A stretch of DNA of 31,475 nucleotides from JACNLN01 sp964626495 (GTDB taxonomy: Bacteria; Fidelibacterota; Marinisomatia; Marinisomatales; CAZVFT01). The stretch covers positions 1-31,475 of the forward strand of contig CAZVFT010000016.1 in assembly GCA_964626495.1 (NCBI GenBank), in the 5' to 3' direction. The position numbers and the translations under genes were made by a program. The stretch's first letter is position 1. Each line of letters opens with the position of its first letter. This document shows, one piece after another, positions 17,055-26,568 of this stretch. A model generated the notes under the pieces. It was not told the DNA's origin. It did no database searches and saw only the letters and a program-made list of their open reading frames with translations.

Positions 17055-17073
17055 TGTAAATTATCAATATAAG
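17045..17073 (+). promoter_or_regulatory. Candidate promoter of the regulator/glycogen operon
   Basis: TATAAG at 17068-17073 is a plausible -10 element. Seventeen bases upstream, the -35 position falls in the downstream arm of the inverted repeat at 17031-17054. The centre of that repeat is about 26 bp from the hexamer, the same distance as on the divergent side. No consensus -35 is visible. Confidence 0.35.
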
Positions 17074-17123
17074 TTGATACAAGATAACAAAGGATTATCC
17101 TTATTAACTGGGAGATTTGGAAT

Positions 17124-17948
17124 ATGAATAATATTGAACATACAGTTATCAATTTGCTACAAAAATTTGGGTTGTCAACAAATGCTACAAAAGCATATCT
17201 GACTTTATTAAAAAACAATCCAGCAACGGGTTATGAAATCAGTGCTCAATCAAACATTCCCCGATCGGCTGTATATTCTGTGTTAAATCGATTGGAGTCG
17301 TTGAGTCTTATCAATTCTGATGGTGGATCCCCAAAACGTTATATTCCAATTGCACCTTCTTCTTTAATAGAACATTTGAATCACGTTCACGAGGATCAAA
17401 TCAGCAATCTTCAAAAAGCTTTTAGTTCTATGGATCTAGATGAAGAAGCCTTTGATTTTTGGCATTTGCATGGATATAACAGTTTGATTTTAAAAATGCG
17501 GGAAAGTATCAAAAATGCGAAATCTCAAATTGTAATGAATATATGGAACAAAGACTTAAAAGGGGTTGAAAAAGAAGTGATGACAGCTCAAGGAAGAGGA
17601 ATTGATACAATCGTTTTTTCATTCACAAAGTTGGATAGTGCAGTGGATTGCAGCATATGTTATAATATTAGTGAAGCAGAATTGCGCAATATCTGGAGAC
17701 CAAAAATAATCATGGTTGTTGATCACGAGATAACAATTATGGGAAGTGCTCAAGAACGTGATACAAATAGAGCCATATGGACAAATAATGAAGCGATTAC
17801 AAAAATCGCATCCGATTATATTGTACTTGATATCACTTTAGCTGGACAGCGGTTAGGGATAGATGTTAATCCCATTGTTAAACGGATTATGCAGCGTGAT
17901 GAGTTCAACCTGGAAAACCTGATAAAACAAATTAATAGCCAGTCGTAA
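17124..17948 (+). CDS. TrmB-family sugar-sensing transcriptional regulator
   Basis: The protein has 274 residues, starting at ATG 17124 with GGGAG nine bases upstream. An N-terminal winged helix-turn-helix (about 9-72: LLQKFGLSTNATKAYLTLLKN ... EISAQSNIPRSAVYSVLNRLE ... GSPKRYI) matches the TrmB DNA-binding domain. A short helical linker (about 75-105) precedes a ligand-sensing-type C-domain (about 110-260) with NAKSQIVMNIW and RPKIIMVVDHEITIMG, as in TrmB and TrmB-like proteins. Family members in archaea bind maltose, trehalose or other sugars and control sugar uptake and glycolytic genes, acting as repressors or activators. It heads the glycogen/maltodextrin operon, is divergent from the uptake operon and lies beside two copies of the predicted operator. 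The effector is probably glucose, maltose or a maltodextrin, which is inference. Confidence 0.85.
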   Translation: MNNIEHTVINLLQKFGLSTNATKAYLTLLKNNPATGYEISAQSNIPRSAVYSVLNRLESLSLINSDGGSPKRYIPIAPSSLIEHLNHVHEDQISNLQKAFSSMDLDEEAFDFWHLHGYNSLILKMRESIKNAKSQIVMNIWNKDLKGVEKEVMTAQGRGIDTIVFSFTKLDSAVDCSICYNISEAELRNIWRPKIIMVVDHEITIMGSAQERDTNRAIWTNNEAITKIASDYIVLDITLAGQRLGIDVNPIVKRIMQRDEFNLENLIKQINSQS

Positions 17949-17950
17949 TA

Positions 17951-19489
17951 ATGAAATTTCCCCGCCAGAGCGGAATTTTGCTGCATCCCATATCTTTACC
18001 AGGAACTTATGGAATTGGTGAAATAGGCCCACAAGCCTACAAGTTTATTAATTCTATAGAGGAAATGGGTCAACAGTTATGGCAGATTTTACCTATTGGA
18101 CCAACTGGAGAAAGCCATTCTCCATATCAATCCTTTTCCACATTTGCAGGAAACCCACTGCTCATTAGCTTTGATTTACTCATTGAAGATGGACTACTCA
18201 GGAAAAATGAGATTAAATCATTTCCTCCTTTTTCTAACAATAGGGTTGATTTTGAATCTGTAGTAACTGAACGAATAACCGTTCTGAATCATGTCAGTCA
18301 GCATTTTCTCGAAAGAGCCTTAGATCAGATGTTGAATGATTTTAATAAATTCTGTAATCAACACCAATACTGGCTTGATGACTATGCACTTTACATCGTA
18401 TTAAAAGGAATCAATGTTAATAAGATCTGGACGAACTGGGAGGCTAAATTAGCACATCGGGACTCTGATGCTCTTCAGCAAATATCCGAAGAATATGGAA
18501 AGAATATTCAAGAAATAAAAATCCTTCAGTTCCTTTTTCATGATCAGTGGAAGCGATTGAGACAATACTGTCACAGTAAGGGAATAAAAATTATTGGCGA
18601 TTTACCAATTTATGTTGCACATGATAGTGCAGATGTGTGGGCAAACAGAGAATTGTTTTGTCTCGATAAAAAGGGCAATTTGAAAGTTCAAGCTGGCGTA
18701 CCACCAGATTACTTCAGTGAAACTGGACAGTTGTGGGGAAATCCCATATATCGGTGGAACAAACATCATGAGACAGAATATCAATGGTGGATTGCTAGGG
18801 TACAAAAACTTTTGGAAATGGTGGATATTATCCGAATAGATCATTTTTGTGGATTTTCAAGATACTGGGAAGTGGATATAAAGGAAGTCAATAGTAAAAA
18901 TGGAAAGTGGGTAAAGGGTTCTGGTGAATATATTTTTAATTCCCTGATTAACAAACTTGGTCCACTTCCTATTATTGCTGAGGATTTGGGGAATGTCACT
19001 GCAGAGGTGGAAACCCTCCGTGACAAATATCATTTTCCAGGAATGCGAATACTGCAGTTTGCATTTAGCATCGATCCCAAGGCTGATGATTACCGTCCAG
19101 AAAACTATCCAACTAACTGTGTTGTTTATACAGGTACACACGATAATGATACAACAGTTGGATGGTTCAATTCAAGACCGGGGGAAAACAGTATCCGGTC
19201 AGAAGTTGAGATTAAAAAGGAGAAAATAACGGTTCTGGAATATCTAAAATCAGATGGTAAGAACATCAACTGGGATATGATTAAACTTGCTCTCTTTTCC
19301 AGAGCAAATACTGCCATCTTTCCTCTACAGGATATCATGGGGCTGGATTCCAGGGCTCGGATGAACGTACCAGGTACAAATGGTGGAAATAATTGGCGGT
19401 GGAGATTTTCCTGGGATATGCTGACGCCTGATATGAAAAACCGAATGAGAGAATTGACTGTTAAATCAAAACGCTTCAATTTATCTTAG
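17951..19489 (+). CDS. malQ: 4-alpha-glucanotransferase (amylomaltase), GH77
   Basis: The protein has 512 residues, the usual length for bacterial MalQ. It opens with RQSGILLHPISLPGTYGIGEIG and has QLWQILPIGPTG, SPYQSFSTFAGNPLLIS and the GH77 catalytic residues: nucleophile Asp297 in RIDHFCGF, acid/base Glu344 in IIAEDLG and Asp398 in TGTHDNDTT. It transfers 4-alpha-glucan segments between maltodextrins in the cytoplasm and releases glucose. This lengthens short oligomers so that the phosphorylase encoded next can attack them. The gene begins two bases after the regulator's stop codon, so the two are surely co-transcribed. It has no signal peptide. Confidence 0.95.
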   Translation: MKFPRQSGILLHPISLPGTYGIGEIGPQAYKFINSIEEMGQQLWQILPIGPTGESHSPYQSFSTFAGNPLLISFDLLIEDGLLRKNEIKSFPPFSNNRVDFESVVTERITVLNHVSQHFLERALDQMLNDFNKFCNQHQYWLDDYALYIVLKGINVNKIWTNWEAKLAHRDSDALQQISEEYGKNIQEIKILQFLFHDQWKRLRQYCHSKGIKIIGDLPIYVAHDSADVWANRELFCLDKKGNLKVQAGVPPDYFSETGQLWGNPIYRWNKHHETEYQWWIARVQKLLEMVDIIRIDHFCGFSRYWEVDIKEVNSKNGKWVKGSGEYIFNSLINKLGPLPIIAEDLGNVTAEVETLRDKYHFPGMRILQFAFSIDPKADDYRPENYPTNCVVYTGTHDNDTTVGWFNSRPGENSIRSEVEIKKEKITVLEYLKSDGKNINWDMIKLALFSRANTAIFPLQDIMGLDSRARMNVPGTNGGNNWRWRFSWDMLTPDMKNRMRELTVKSKRFNLS

Positions 19490-19517
19490 TTTTTTTCTGT
19501 ATTAATAACAACATCAC

Positions 19518-21170
19518 GTGACAGATACAAATTATAAGATAGCATATTTTTCTGCTGAAATTGGGATTTCAGCAAGTTTACCCACTTATGGTGGTGGACT
19601 GGGCGTTCTGGCAGGAGATCACATTAAAGCGGCAGCAGATGCAAATCTTCCAATGTGCGCTGTTACACTTTTATACAAAGAAGGATATTTCAGACAACGC
19701 GTAGATCGTGATGGAAATCAAACTGAATCCTACCCGAGATTTGATCCCGATCCGCTATTGAAAAAACTGTCTGTGAAGTTTACACTGCCTTTGCGAGATC
19801 GTAATGTATGGATTAATGCTTGGAAGTACTCGTATATGGGTCTTGATGATCATACGGTTCCAATTTTTCTTTTAGATACAGATGTAGATGAGAACTTACC
19901 CGAAGATAGGGAAATCACTTTACGACTCTATTCAGGGGATAAAGATCACAGGATTTTGCAGGAAGCTGTTCTCGGTTTCGGTGGAATAAAACTTTTGGAG
20001 ATGTTGAGGATAAACGATATTGAAACATACCACATGAATGAAGGACACAGCGCTCTGATTACGCTGGAGTTATTTCGGAAATTCAAGGGAAATAGGGAGG
20101 AATTGCAAAAGAGATGTCATTTTACAACGCACACACCCGTTCCTGCTGGGCATGATCATTTTTCAATGGATCGTCTAAGAGGGATCCTTGATAGCCTTAT
20201 CCCAGACAACCTTGAACTACCATCAATAATTAATAGTAATCGATTCCACATGACGGAATTAGGATTGTATTTCAGCAGATCAGCCAATGGGGTATCTCAA
20301 CTGCATGGGAATGTGGCTCAGAACCAATTTCCAGATTTTAAAATTGGGCATATAAACAATGGTGTTTACCATCCCTATTGGACAGGAAAAGTTTTTAGAG
20401 AGTTGTTTGATACCTATTTCCCAGGTTGGAGAGAAGATCCAGAATTGCTGCTGAATATTGAAGAAATCCCCGATGATACATTCCTCTATGCACATTTATC
20501 CCAGAAAGAGTTTATTCTTGATTATTCAAATTCTCTAACACAGCGAGCTTTTTCTCCTGATATTTTAACAATTGGATTTGCTCGTCGCACAGCTTCGTAC
20601 AAACGTGCCAGCCTGATATTTAATAAATTGGATCGATTGGTAGATATTGGTCACGGTAAAATTCAGATAATTTTTGCAGGGAAAGCACATCCTCACGATA
20701 AAGATGGAAAAGACATTATAAGAGAGATTGTTGGTTACAGTCACAAATTATTTGGTAAGATAAAAGTGGTTTACCTTGAAAACTATAATATGTGGTTAGG
20801 ACGTCTGCTCACCTCTGGAGTTGATGTATGGCTGAATACTCCATTAAGACCTCAAGAGGCTTCAGGGACAAGTGGGATGAAAGCAGCGCTGAATGGGGTG
20901 CCTAATCTTTCCATTCTTGATGGCTGGTGGGCAGAAGCTTGTCATCCAGGTGAAAATGGATGGGGAATTGGCGATCCTGATAATCCAAACAACGAATCAG
21001 ACGCAGATTCCCTTTATGATATTCTAGAAAAGGAGGTGATACCCGTTTTTTATAACGATCGTAAAGGGTGGTCATCCCTTATGAAAGAATCTATAAAGAC
21101 AGGGGTAAAATTTATAGCTCATCGGATGATACGTGAATACGCAACTCAATATTATCATCTTAAAATATAA
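19518..21170 (+). CDS. glgP: Alpha-glucan phosphorylase, short form, GT35
   Basis: The protein has 550 residues, much shorter than the 800-residue classical enzyme but in line with the short alpha-glucan phosphorylase type. It begins YKIAYFSAEIGISASLPTYGGGLGVLAGDH, contains YHMNEGHSAL and FTTHTPVPAGHD, and carries the pyridoxal phosphate site GTSGMKAALNG with Lys455. It releases glucose 1-phosphate from the ends of glycogen or maltodextrin in the cytoplasm. The start is GTG 19518. An in-frame stop lies three codons upstream and the conserved N-terminus allows no later start. No Shine-Dalgarno sequence is visible. It lies 28 bp after malQ. Confidence 0.92.
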   Translation: MTDTNYKIAYFSAEIGISASLPTYGGGLGVLAGDHIKAAADANLPMCAVTLLYKEGYFRQRVDRDGNQTESYPRFDPDPLLKKLSVKFTLPLRDRNVWINAWKYSYMGLDDHTVPIFLLDTDVDENLPEDREITLRLYSGDKDHRILQEAVLGFGGIKLLEMLRINDIETYHMNEGHSALITLELFRKFKGNREELQKRCHFTTHTPVPAGHDHFSMDRLRGILDSLIPDNLELPSIINSNRFHMTELGLYFSRSANGVSQLHGNVAQNQFPDFKIGHINNGVYHPYWTGKVFRELFDTYFPGWREDPELLLNIEEIPDDTFLYAHLSQKEFILDYSNSLTQRAFSPDILTIGFARRTASYKRASLIFNKLDRLVDIGHGKIQIIFAGKAHPHDKDGKDIIREIVGYSHKLFGKIKVVYLENYNMWLGRLLTSGVDVWLNTPLRPQEASGTSGMKAALNGVPNLSILDGWWAEACHPGENGWGIGDPDNPNNESDADSLYDILEKEVIPVFYNDRKGWSSLMKESIKTGVKFIAHRMIREYATQYYHLKI

Positions 21171-21191
21171 ACTATAACAGATTATAACTGA

Positions 21192-24100
21192 ATGAAAGTG
21201 AAGTTAGATATATTTCGTTCCCTGCTTCCACAAGACTCAGCACTGGTTTTTGAGATTCATATTTCCAAGAATGCCCGGGATAGATATAATTTCGATCATT
21301 ATCTTTTCGCCACTGATGGTGAAGTGATTTTTAAAGATTTTAAGACTGTTCGATATTTTACAAAAAAGTTGATACAGATTGAGAGCAAAGAAAAACCTTC
21401 TGAACAATCCATACTACGACAGAGCTCAGCACAGGTTTATGCCAGCGATATTTATGCTTTGGGGCTTATTCATGAAATCCTACACCATGTTATTTCCCAG
21501 TTTAAAAAGCAGAAAAATCCTACAGTATTCCAAAATACTCTGGAGTACATAAATGAAAAATACAAACGCAAAGAGCTCGACAATATTTTTCTTGAATTTA
21601 TCGAGCAGTTTCCTCCAGTTAATGTTTATAACAAAAACGTCAACGCCCAAGAGTATTTAGAAGGTCAAACAGGAGGAGTTACCAACAGGGAAATTATTTT
21701 GGAGGAATTAGTTTTACTCTGGCTGGGAAATACCAATACAGCTTTTCTTCCATATCAGCAACTGTTTGATGATAATAATCTTCAGAAAAAGACGGACTAT
21801 AGGAAAGTCATTGACGAACTAAAAATTTTCTTCGATCGTCAGTCTGCATTTGGACCTGATAGTCAGAATCTCCTGAAGATGCTGAGAACTCCAGCTATGG
21901 CTGTTCCCCATTCGCTTCAGGGTCAGTTACAGTATATCAGAAATCGGTGGGGATATCTTCTTGGGGATTATATCAACCGTCTTCTGAAAGGACTCGACTT
22001 TCTTGATGAAGAAAAGAAGTCAAGGGGAGTTGGACCAGGAGAAATACGGGTGTTGGAATTTAATGGAGAGGAGGAATATGAACGTTACAGTCCAGACACT
22101 GAATGGATGACCAATGTAGTAATGATTGCAAAACATATCTATGTCTGGCTGGATCAACTATCAAAAAATTATCAACGATCCATTACTCGGTTGAATGATA
22201 TTCCTGATGAGGAGTTGGATCGTCTGGCAGAATATGGTTTTACCGCTTTGTGGCTCATTGGTATATGGGAACGAAGCCTGGCTTCGAAAGAGATCAAACG
22301 AATGTGCGGAAATCCAGAGGCAGAGGCGTCGGCTTATTCATTACTGAATTATGATATTTCTCAAGATATTGGTGGATGGGAAGCACTCAAAAACCTCCGT
22401 GAGAGATGTTGGCAACGGGGAATCCGTTTAGCAAGTGACATGGTCCCAAATCATACAGGAATTGATTCAAAATGGGTGATAGAATACCCGGACTGGTTTA
22501 TTTCGCTGGATCATTCTCCATTTCCTTCTTACACCTTTAATGGTAGAAATTTATCAAATGATGACCGAGTAGGAATCTACCTGGAAGATAATTATTACAA
22601 CCGAAGGGATGCTGCTGTCGTGTTCAAGCGAGTGGATCATTGGACAGGGAATGAAAAATATATTTACCACGGCAATGATGGGACATCTATTCCGTGGAAC
22701 GATACGGCTCAATTGAATTTTTTAAATCCCGAAGTTCGTGAAGCAGTAATTCAGACTATTCTCCACGTAGCACGTAACTTCCCCATCATCCGTTTTGATG
22801 CTGCTATGACCCTTTCGAAGAAACACTATCAGCGGCTCTGGTTTCCCGAACCCGGAACGGGTAGTGATATCCCCACCAGGGCAGAATATGGACTTAGAAA
22901 ATCGGAATTTAATACCCATATGCCAGCAGAGTTCTGGCGGGAGGTTGTGGATAGGGTGGCAGAGAAAATTCCAGATACACTTTTACTGGCGGAAGCTTTC
23001 TGGTTGATGGAAGGCTATTTCGTACGGACACTGGGAATGCATCGTGTTTACAACAGTGCTTTTATGAATATGCTGAAAATGGAGGAGAATGCTAAATACC
23101 GACAGACCATTAAGAACACTCTTGAATTTGATCCGGAGATTCTGAAACGATTTGTCAATTTTCTTAACAATCCTGACGAAGAAACTGCCGCCAAACAGTT
23201 CGGAAAAGGGGACAAGTATTTTGGTGTGACGATGATGATGGTTACTATGCCGGGATTACCTATGTTTGGTCACGGGCAGATTGAAGGATTCGAAGAGAAA
23301 TACGGGATGGAATACAGACGGGCTTATTGGGAGGAATATCCCGATGAAAGGTTTGTCCAGCATCACATCCGTGAGATATTTCCCATCATTAAGAAACGGT
23401 ATCTGTTTTCTGAGGTTAAAAACTTTCTTCTATACGATTTCTATGAAACGAATGGTCCCGTTAATGAAAATGTTTTTGCCTATTCTAATCAATATGGAGG
23501 CGAACGGGCTTTGATTCTGTATAACAATGCCTACGAACGTGCCAGTGGTTGGGTCAGAATATCTGCTGCATATAATGACAAGGAAGCTGGTAACGAACAC
23601 AGGTTTCTAAAGCAGAAAAGCCTTGGAGAGGGATTAGACTTGATAAATTCTTCGAACCATTTTACCATTTTTTGTGAGCACGTTTCCGGACTTGAATTCA
23701 TCCGGTTATCTGAAGATTTGTATAAAAAGGGATTGTATGCTGAGCTGGATGGATACCAATATCAGGTTTTCTGGGAGTTTCGAGAGGTTGTGGATAATGA
23801 GTTTCATCATTATGAAAAATTGTACAATTCACTTTCGGGAAAAGGTGTTCCCAGTATTGCCGAAGCAATGAAAAAGGTAGTGACACGCCAAATGGATGTT
23901 CTCTTTCTTGCCGCTGAAGTGTCACCATTTTCAAAAGCTGGAGGATTGGCAGATGTTGCGGGATCTTTACCTCAGGAATTGGTTAATAATGGAAAAAGTA
24001 CAACAGTTATCTCTCCTTTGTATTCCCAAGTTAACTTAGAAAAGTTCAACATTCATCCTTATCCTATAAAAGGGGAAATACAGATGGGTGATATGACTTA

Positions 24101-25325
24101 TCCCTACAAAATTTATTACCGGGGTTCTTCACCCAACGAGCCGGAATACTTCTTTGTTCAAAATGATCATTTTTTCAATCGCTCAGGGATTTATGTTGAC
24201 ACAAATGGTAAAGGTTTTCCTGACAACAATGCCCGTTTCTTTTTCTTTCAGTACGTCATCCTGGATTTGATAAGAAAAGGGTATTTTTCTCCCGATTTGA
24301 TCCACTGTAACGATCACCATACAGCCCTTCTTCCCTGGATGTTACGGAATCACCAAATTAAAATTCCAGCAATACTCACTGTTCACAATTTCCAGTATCA
24401 GGGGTGGTTTAGCAAAGAGGAATCGGCTTTGCTGGAAACGGTTGACAGGGATAAACTGGATAAGAGAAAGAAAGCTTATGATTCACTGGAGATAGGAATT
24501 AACTCAGCGGATTGGATTAACAGTGTAAGTCCTAATTATATCCGTGAATTGCTAAAAGATAAATCTCTCTCCTTTGGATTATATCCGCAGATTAAAGCCA
24601 ATCACACACGTTTTTCAGGAATATTAAATGGTGCTGATTATTCTATCTGGAATTCAGAAACAGATCCATTTTTAGAAAATCATTATTCTAAAGATTCTTT
24701 AAAAGGGAAAAGGGTCAATAAGGAAATTTTATTAAAAGAATGTGGTTTCTCTAATGATGTAGATATTCCTGTTATTGGAATGATCTCACGGTTAGTGGAA
24801 TCAAAAGGATATGATCTCGTCCTTGGGATTTTGGATAAGATAATCCAGATGAGAGCTAGGGTGGTTTTCCTCGGGATAGGAGATCCGACAATAGCAGATG
24901 CTCTTCAAAAAATAACAAAAAAGTATCCAGAAAATATTTGTTATTTTTCATATTTTGATGAGAAAATGGCTCATCTCATTGAAGCGGGGTCGGATATGTT
25001 CCTGATGCCTTCACGATTTGAACCGTGTGGGTTAAATCAGATTTACAGTCTACGTTACGGGACGATTCCAATTGTCCATTTTACTGGGGGTTTGGCAGAT
25101 ACAGTTGCAAATTGGAATGGTAAGAGTGGTACCGGATTTATTTTCAAGACATATTCCGAAAGTGCTTTATTCCGAACTGTTTTACGAGCATTAAGATCGT
25201 ATCGAAAGAAAAGAGAGTGGAAAGCTCTTATGATAAATGCAATGAAACAAAATTTTTCCTGGCATCAATCTGCCCGACAGTATATTAAATTGTATAACAA
25301 TATTTTAGGAGATTTGTATGAATAA
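21192..25325 (+). CDS. Fusion of a GH13 alpha-amylase-family domain with glycogen synthase (GT5)
   Basis: The protein has 1377 residues. Residues 1-300 are a helical N-region of unknown role. A GH13 domain follows (about 305-840) with SDMVPNHTG (Asp416), IIRFDAAMT (Arg534, nucleophile Asp536), LLLAEAFW (Glu601) and region IV as FLNNPDEETA. The transition-state Asp662 is kept there, but the usual His of NHD is Pro661. From 901 to the end is a complete GT5 glycogen synthase: VLFLAAEVSPFSKAGGLADVAG (ADP-glucose-binding Lys915) and PSRFEPCGLNQ (Glu1277). GT5 adds glucose from ADP-glucose to alpha-1,4-glucans; GH13 may branch, trim or prime the chain. There is no signal peptide or membrane helix, so it should be cytosolic. 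The 3' end overlaps glgC by 8 bp, and the GlgC product is the substrate of the GT5 half. I saw no frameshift or internal stop at the junction. Confidence 0.9.
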   Translation: MKVKLDIFRSLLPQDSALVFEIHISKNARDRYNFDHYLFATDGEVIFKDFKTVRYFTKKLIQIESKEKPSEQSILRQSSAQVYASDIYALGLIHEILHHVISQFKKQKNPTVFQNTLEYINEKYKRKELDNIFLEFIEQFPPVNVYNKNVNAQEYLEGQTGGVTNREIILEELVLLWLGNTNTAFLPYQQLFDDNNLQKKTDYRKVIDELKIFFDRQSAFGPDSQNLLKMLRTPAMAVPHSLQGQLQYIRNRWGYLLGDYINRLLKGLDFLDEEKKSRGVGPGEIRVLEFNGEEEYERYSPDTEWMTNVVMIAKHIYVWLDQLSKNYQRSITRLNDIPDEELDRLAEYGFTALWLIGIWERSLASKEIKRMCGNPEAEASAYSLLNYDISQDIGGWEALKNLRERCWQRGIRLASDMVPNHTGIDSKWVIEYPDWFISLDHSPFPSYTFNGRNLSNDDRVGIYLEDNYYNRRDAAVVFKRVDHWTGNEKYIYHGNDGTSIPWNDTAQLNFLNPEVREAVIQTILHVARNFPIIRFDAAMTLSKKHYQRLWFPEPGTGSDIPTRAEYGLRKSEFNTHMPAEFWREVVDRVAEKIPDTLLLAEAFWLMEGYFVRTLGMHRVYNSAFMNMLKMEENAKYRQTIKNTLEFDPEILKRFVNFLNNPDEETAAKQFGKGDKYFGVTMMMVTMPGLPMFGHGQIEGFEEKYGMEYRRAYWEEYPDERFVQHHIREIFPIIKKRYLFSEVKNFLLYDFYETNGPVNENVFAYSNQYGGERALILYNNAYERASGWVRISAAYNDKEAGNEHRFLKQKSLGEGLDLINSSNHFTIFCEHVSGLEFIRLSEDLYKKGLYAELDGYQYQVFWEFREVVDNEFHHYEKLYNSLSGKGVPSIAEAMKKVVTRQMDVLFLAAEVSPFSKAGGLADVAGSLPQELVNNGKSTTVISPLYSQVNLEKFNIHPYPIKGEIQMGDMTYPYKIYYRGSSPNEPEYFFVQNDHFFNRSGIYVDTNGKGFPDNNARFFFFQYVILDLIRKGYFSPDLIHCNDHHTALLPWMLRNHQIKIPAILTVHNFQYQGWFSKEESALLETVDRDKLDKRKKAYDSLEIGINSADWINSVSPNYIRELLKDKSLSFGLYPQIKANHTRFSGILNGADYSIWNSETDPFLENHYSKDSLKGKRVNKEILLKECGFSNDVDIPVIGMISRLVESKGYDLVLGILDKIIQMRARVVFLGIGDPTIADALQKITKKYPENICYFSYFDEKMAHLIEAGSDMFLMPSRFEPCGLNQIYSLRYGTIPIVHFTGGLADTVANWNGKSGTGFIFKTYSESALFRTVLRALRSYRKKREWKALMINAMKQNFSWHQSARQYIKLYNNILGDLYE

Positions 25326-26550
25326 CTCATTGAAATTGTATGCTATTATTTTAGGTGGTGGTCGGGGAGAACGTCTCTTTCCTCTAACAAGGGACAGAGC
25401 AAAACCAGCCGTACCCATCGGGGGAAAATATCGATTGGTTGATATTCCTCTCAGTAACTGCATCAATTCTAATATTAAACAGATTCGCATACTAACACAA
25501 TTTAACACAGCATCTCTCCACAGGCATATTTTCCAAACATATACATTTGATATCTTTACTCAGGGTAACATTGAGATTTTGGCAGCACAGCAGTCACTGG
25601 AAGGTGGGGATTGGTTTCATGGAACAGCTGATGCAGTGAGGTCCTACTGGAAGCGTTTTTCTCAGCTGGATGCATCCCATTTCATCATTTTAGCAGGTGA
25701 CCACCTTTATCGTATGGATTACCGGGACTTTTTCCGTTTTCATATTAATTCTGACGCAGATGTTTCTGTTGCAGTAAAACCGATGCCTGTCTCCCTAGCT
25801 CACCAGCTGGGAGTGTTAAAAACCGATAAAGATAGTAGGATTATCAAGTTTATGGAAAAACCTCAAACAGAAAAGGAAATCGAAGATTTACTTGATACCC
25901 ATACCCGGAAAGATCAGGTTTTATCCTCAATGGGGATCTATATTTTTCGCAAGGAGGTGTTGGATGAAGCTCTATCCCTCGACGGGAACGATTTTGGAAG
26001 AAACATTATTCCGGCGTCCATTAAGCATTTTTGTGCAACAGCATACAGGTTTAATGGATACTGGGAAGATATTGGGACGATTGGTACCTTTTTCAAGGCA
26101 AATATGGATTTAACGGAAAAGAACTCGGCTTTTACATTTTATGATCATCAACAACCCATCTACACTCACCCTCGTTTTTTACCGGGGAGTCATCTCACTG
26201 ATGCAGGAATCTATAACTCGATTATTTCTGAAGGTACAAGGATTGGAAAAGCAACTATTAAACATTCAATTCTTGGGTTGCGAAGTGTTGTTCAAGACAG
26301 AGTATGTATGGAACATACGTATCTGATGGGAGCGGATTATTATGATTCTGATGGGGATATTCCACTAGGAATTGGTGAAGGAAGTAAGTTAAAGAAAGTG
26401 ATTCTGGATAAAAATGTCCGAGTAGGGAAAAATGTGATTTTGGAAAATCGGAAAGGTATTGAAAATAATGATGATACTCTCTACTGTATTCGTGATGGGA
26501 TTATTGTGATTCCAAGAGGGACAGTGATTCCGGATAATACAATATTGTAG
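25318..26550 (+). CDS. glgC: Glucose-1-phosphate adenylyltransferase (ADP-glucose pyrophosphorylase)
   Basis: The protein has 410 residues, typical for GlgC. The nucleotide-binding motif GGGRGERLFPLTRDRAKPAVP (residues 13-33, split here for length: GGGRGERLFPLT then RDRAKPAVP) is intact. IPLSNCINS, AAQQSLEGGDWFHGTADAVR, LAGDHLYRMDY and MEKPQ follow, and the C-terminal part (about 290-410) has the hexapeptide-like beta helix. It makes ADP-glucose from ATP and glucose 1-phosphate in the cytoplasm, the committed step of bacterial glycogen synthesis, and is classically under allosteric control. Its ATG lies inside the last codons of the GH13-GT5 gene (8-bp overlap), which suggests coupled expression of the enzyme that makes ADP-glucose with the one that uses it. 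Confidence 0.95.
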   Translation: MNNSLKLYAIILGGGRGERLFPLTRDRAKPAVPIGGKYRLVDIPLSNCINSNIKQIRILTQFNTASLHRHIFQTYTFDIFTQGNIEILAAQQSLEGGDWFHGTADAVRSYWKRFSQLDASHFIILAGDHLYRMDYRDFFRFHINSDADVSVAVKPMPVSLAHQLGVLKTDKDSRIIKFMEKPQTEKEIEDLLDTHTRKDQVLSSMGIYIFRKEVLDEALSLDGNDFGRNIIPASIKHFCATAYRFNGYWEDIGTIGTFFKANMDLTEKNSAFTFYDHQQPIYTHPRFLPGSHLTDAGIYNSIISEGTRIGKATIKHSILGLRSVVQDRVCMEHTYLMGADYYDSDGDIPLGIGEGSKLKKVILDKNVRVGKNVILENRKGIENNDDTLYCIRDGIIVIPRGTVIPDNTIL

Positions 26551-26568
26551 TTCAGAGGAGAATTATTT

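Noticed and set aside
21471..21485. HEILH, an HExxH zinc-protease-like motif near residue 94 of the GH13-GT5 fusion
   Set aside because: It sits in a helical region with no other metalloprotease feature, so it is most likely chance.
21192..25325. Possibility that the GH13-GT5 gene is two genes joined by a sequencing error
   Set aside because: The frame is continuous over the junction (around 23880-23900) and both halves lie in one operon; related fusions are plausible, so a true fusion is the simpler reading.
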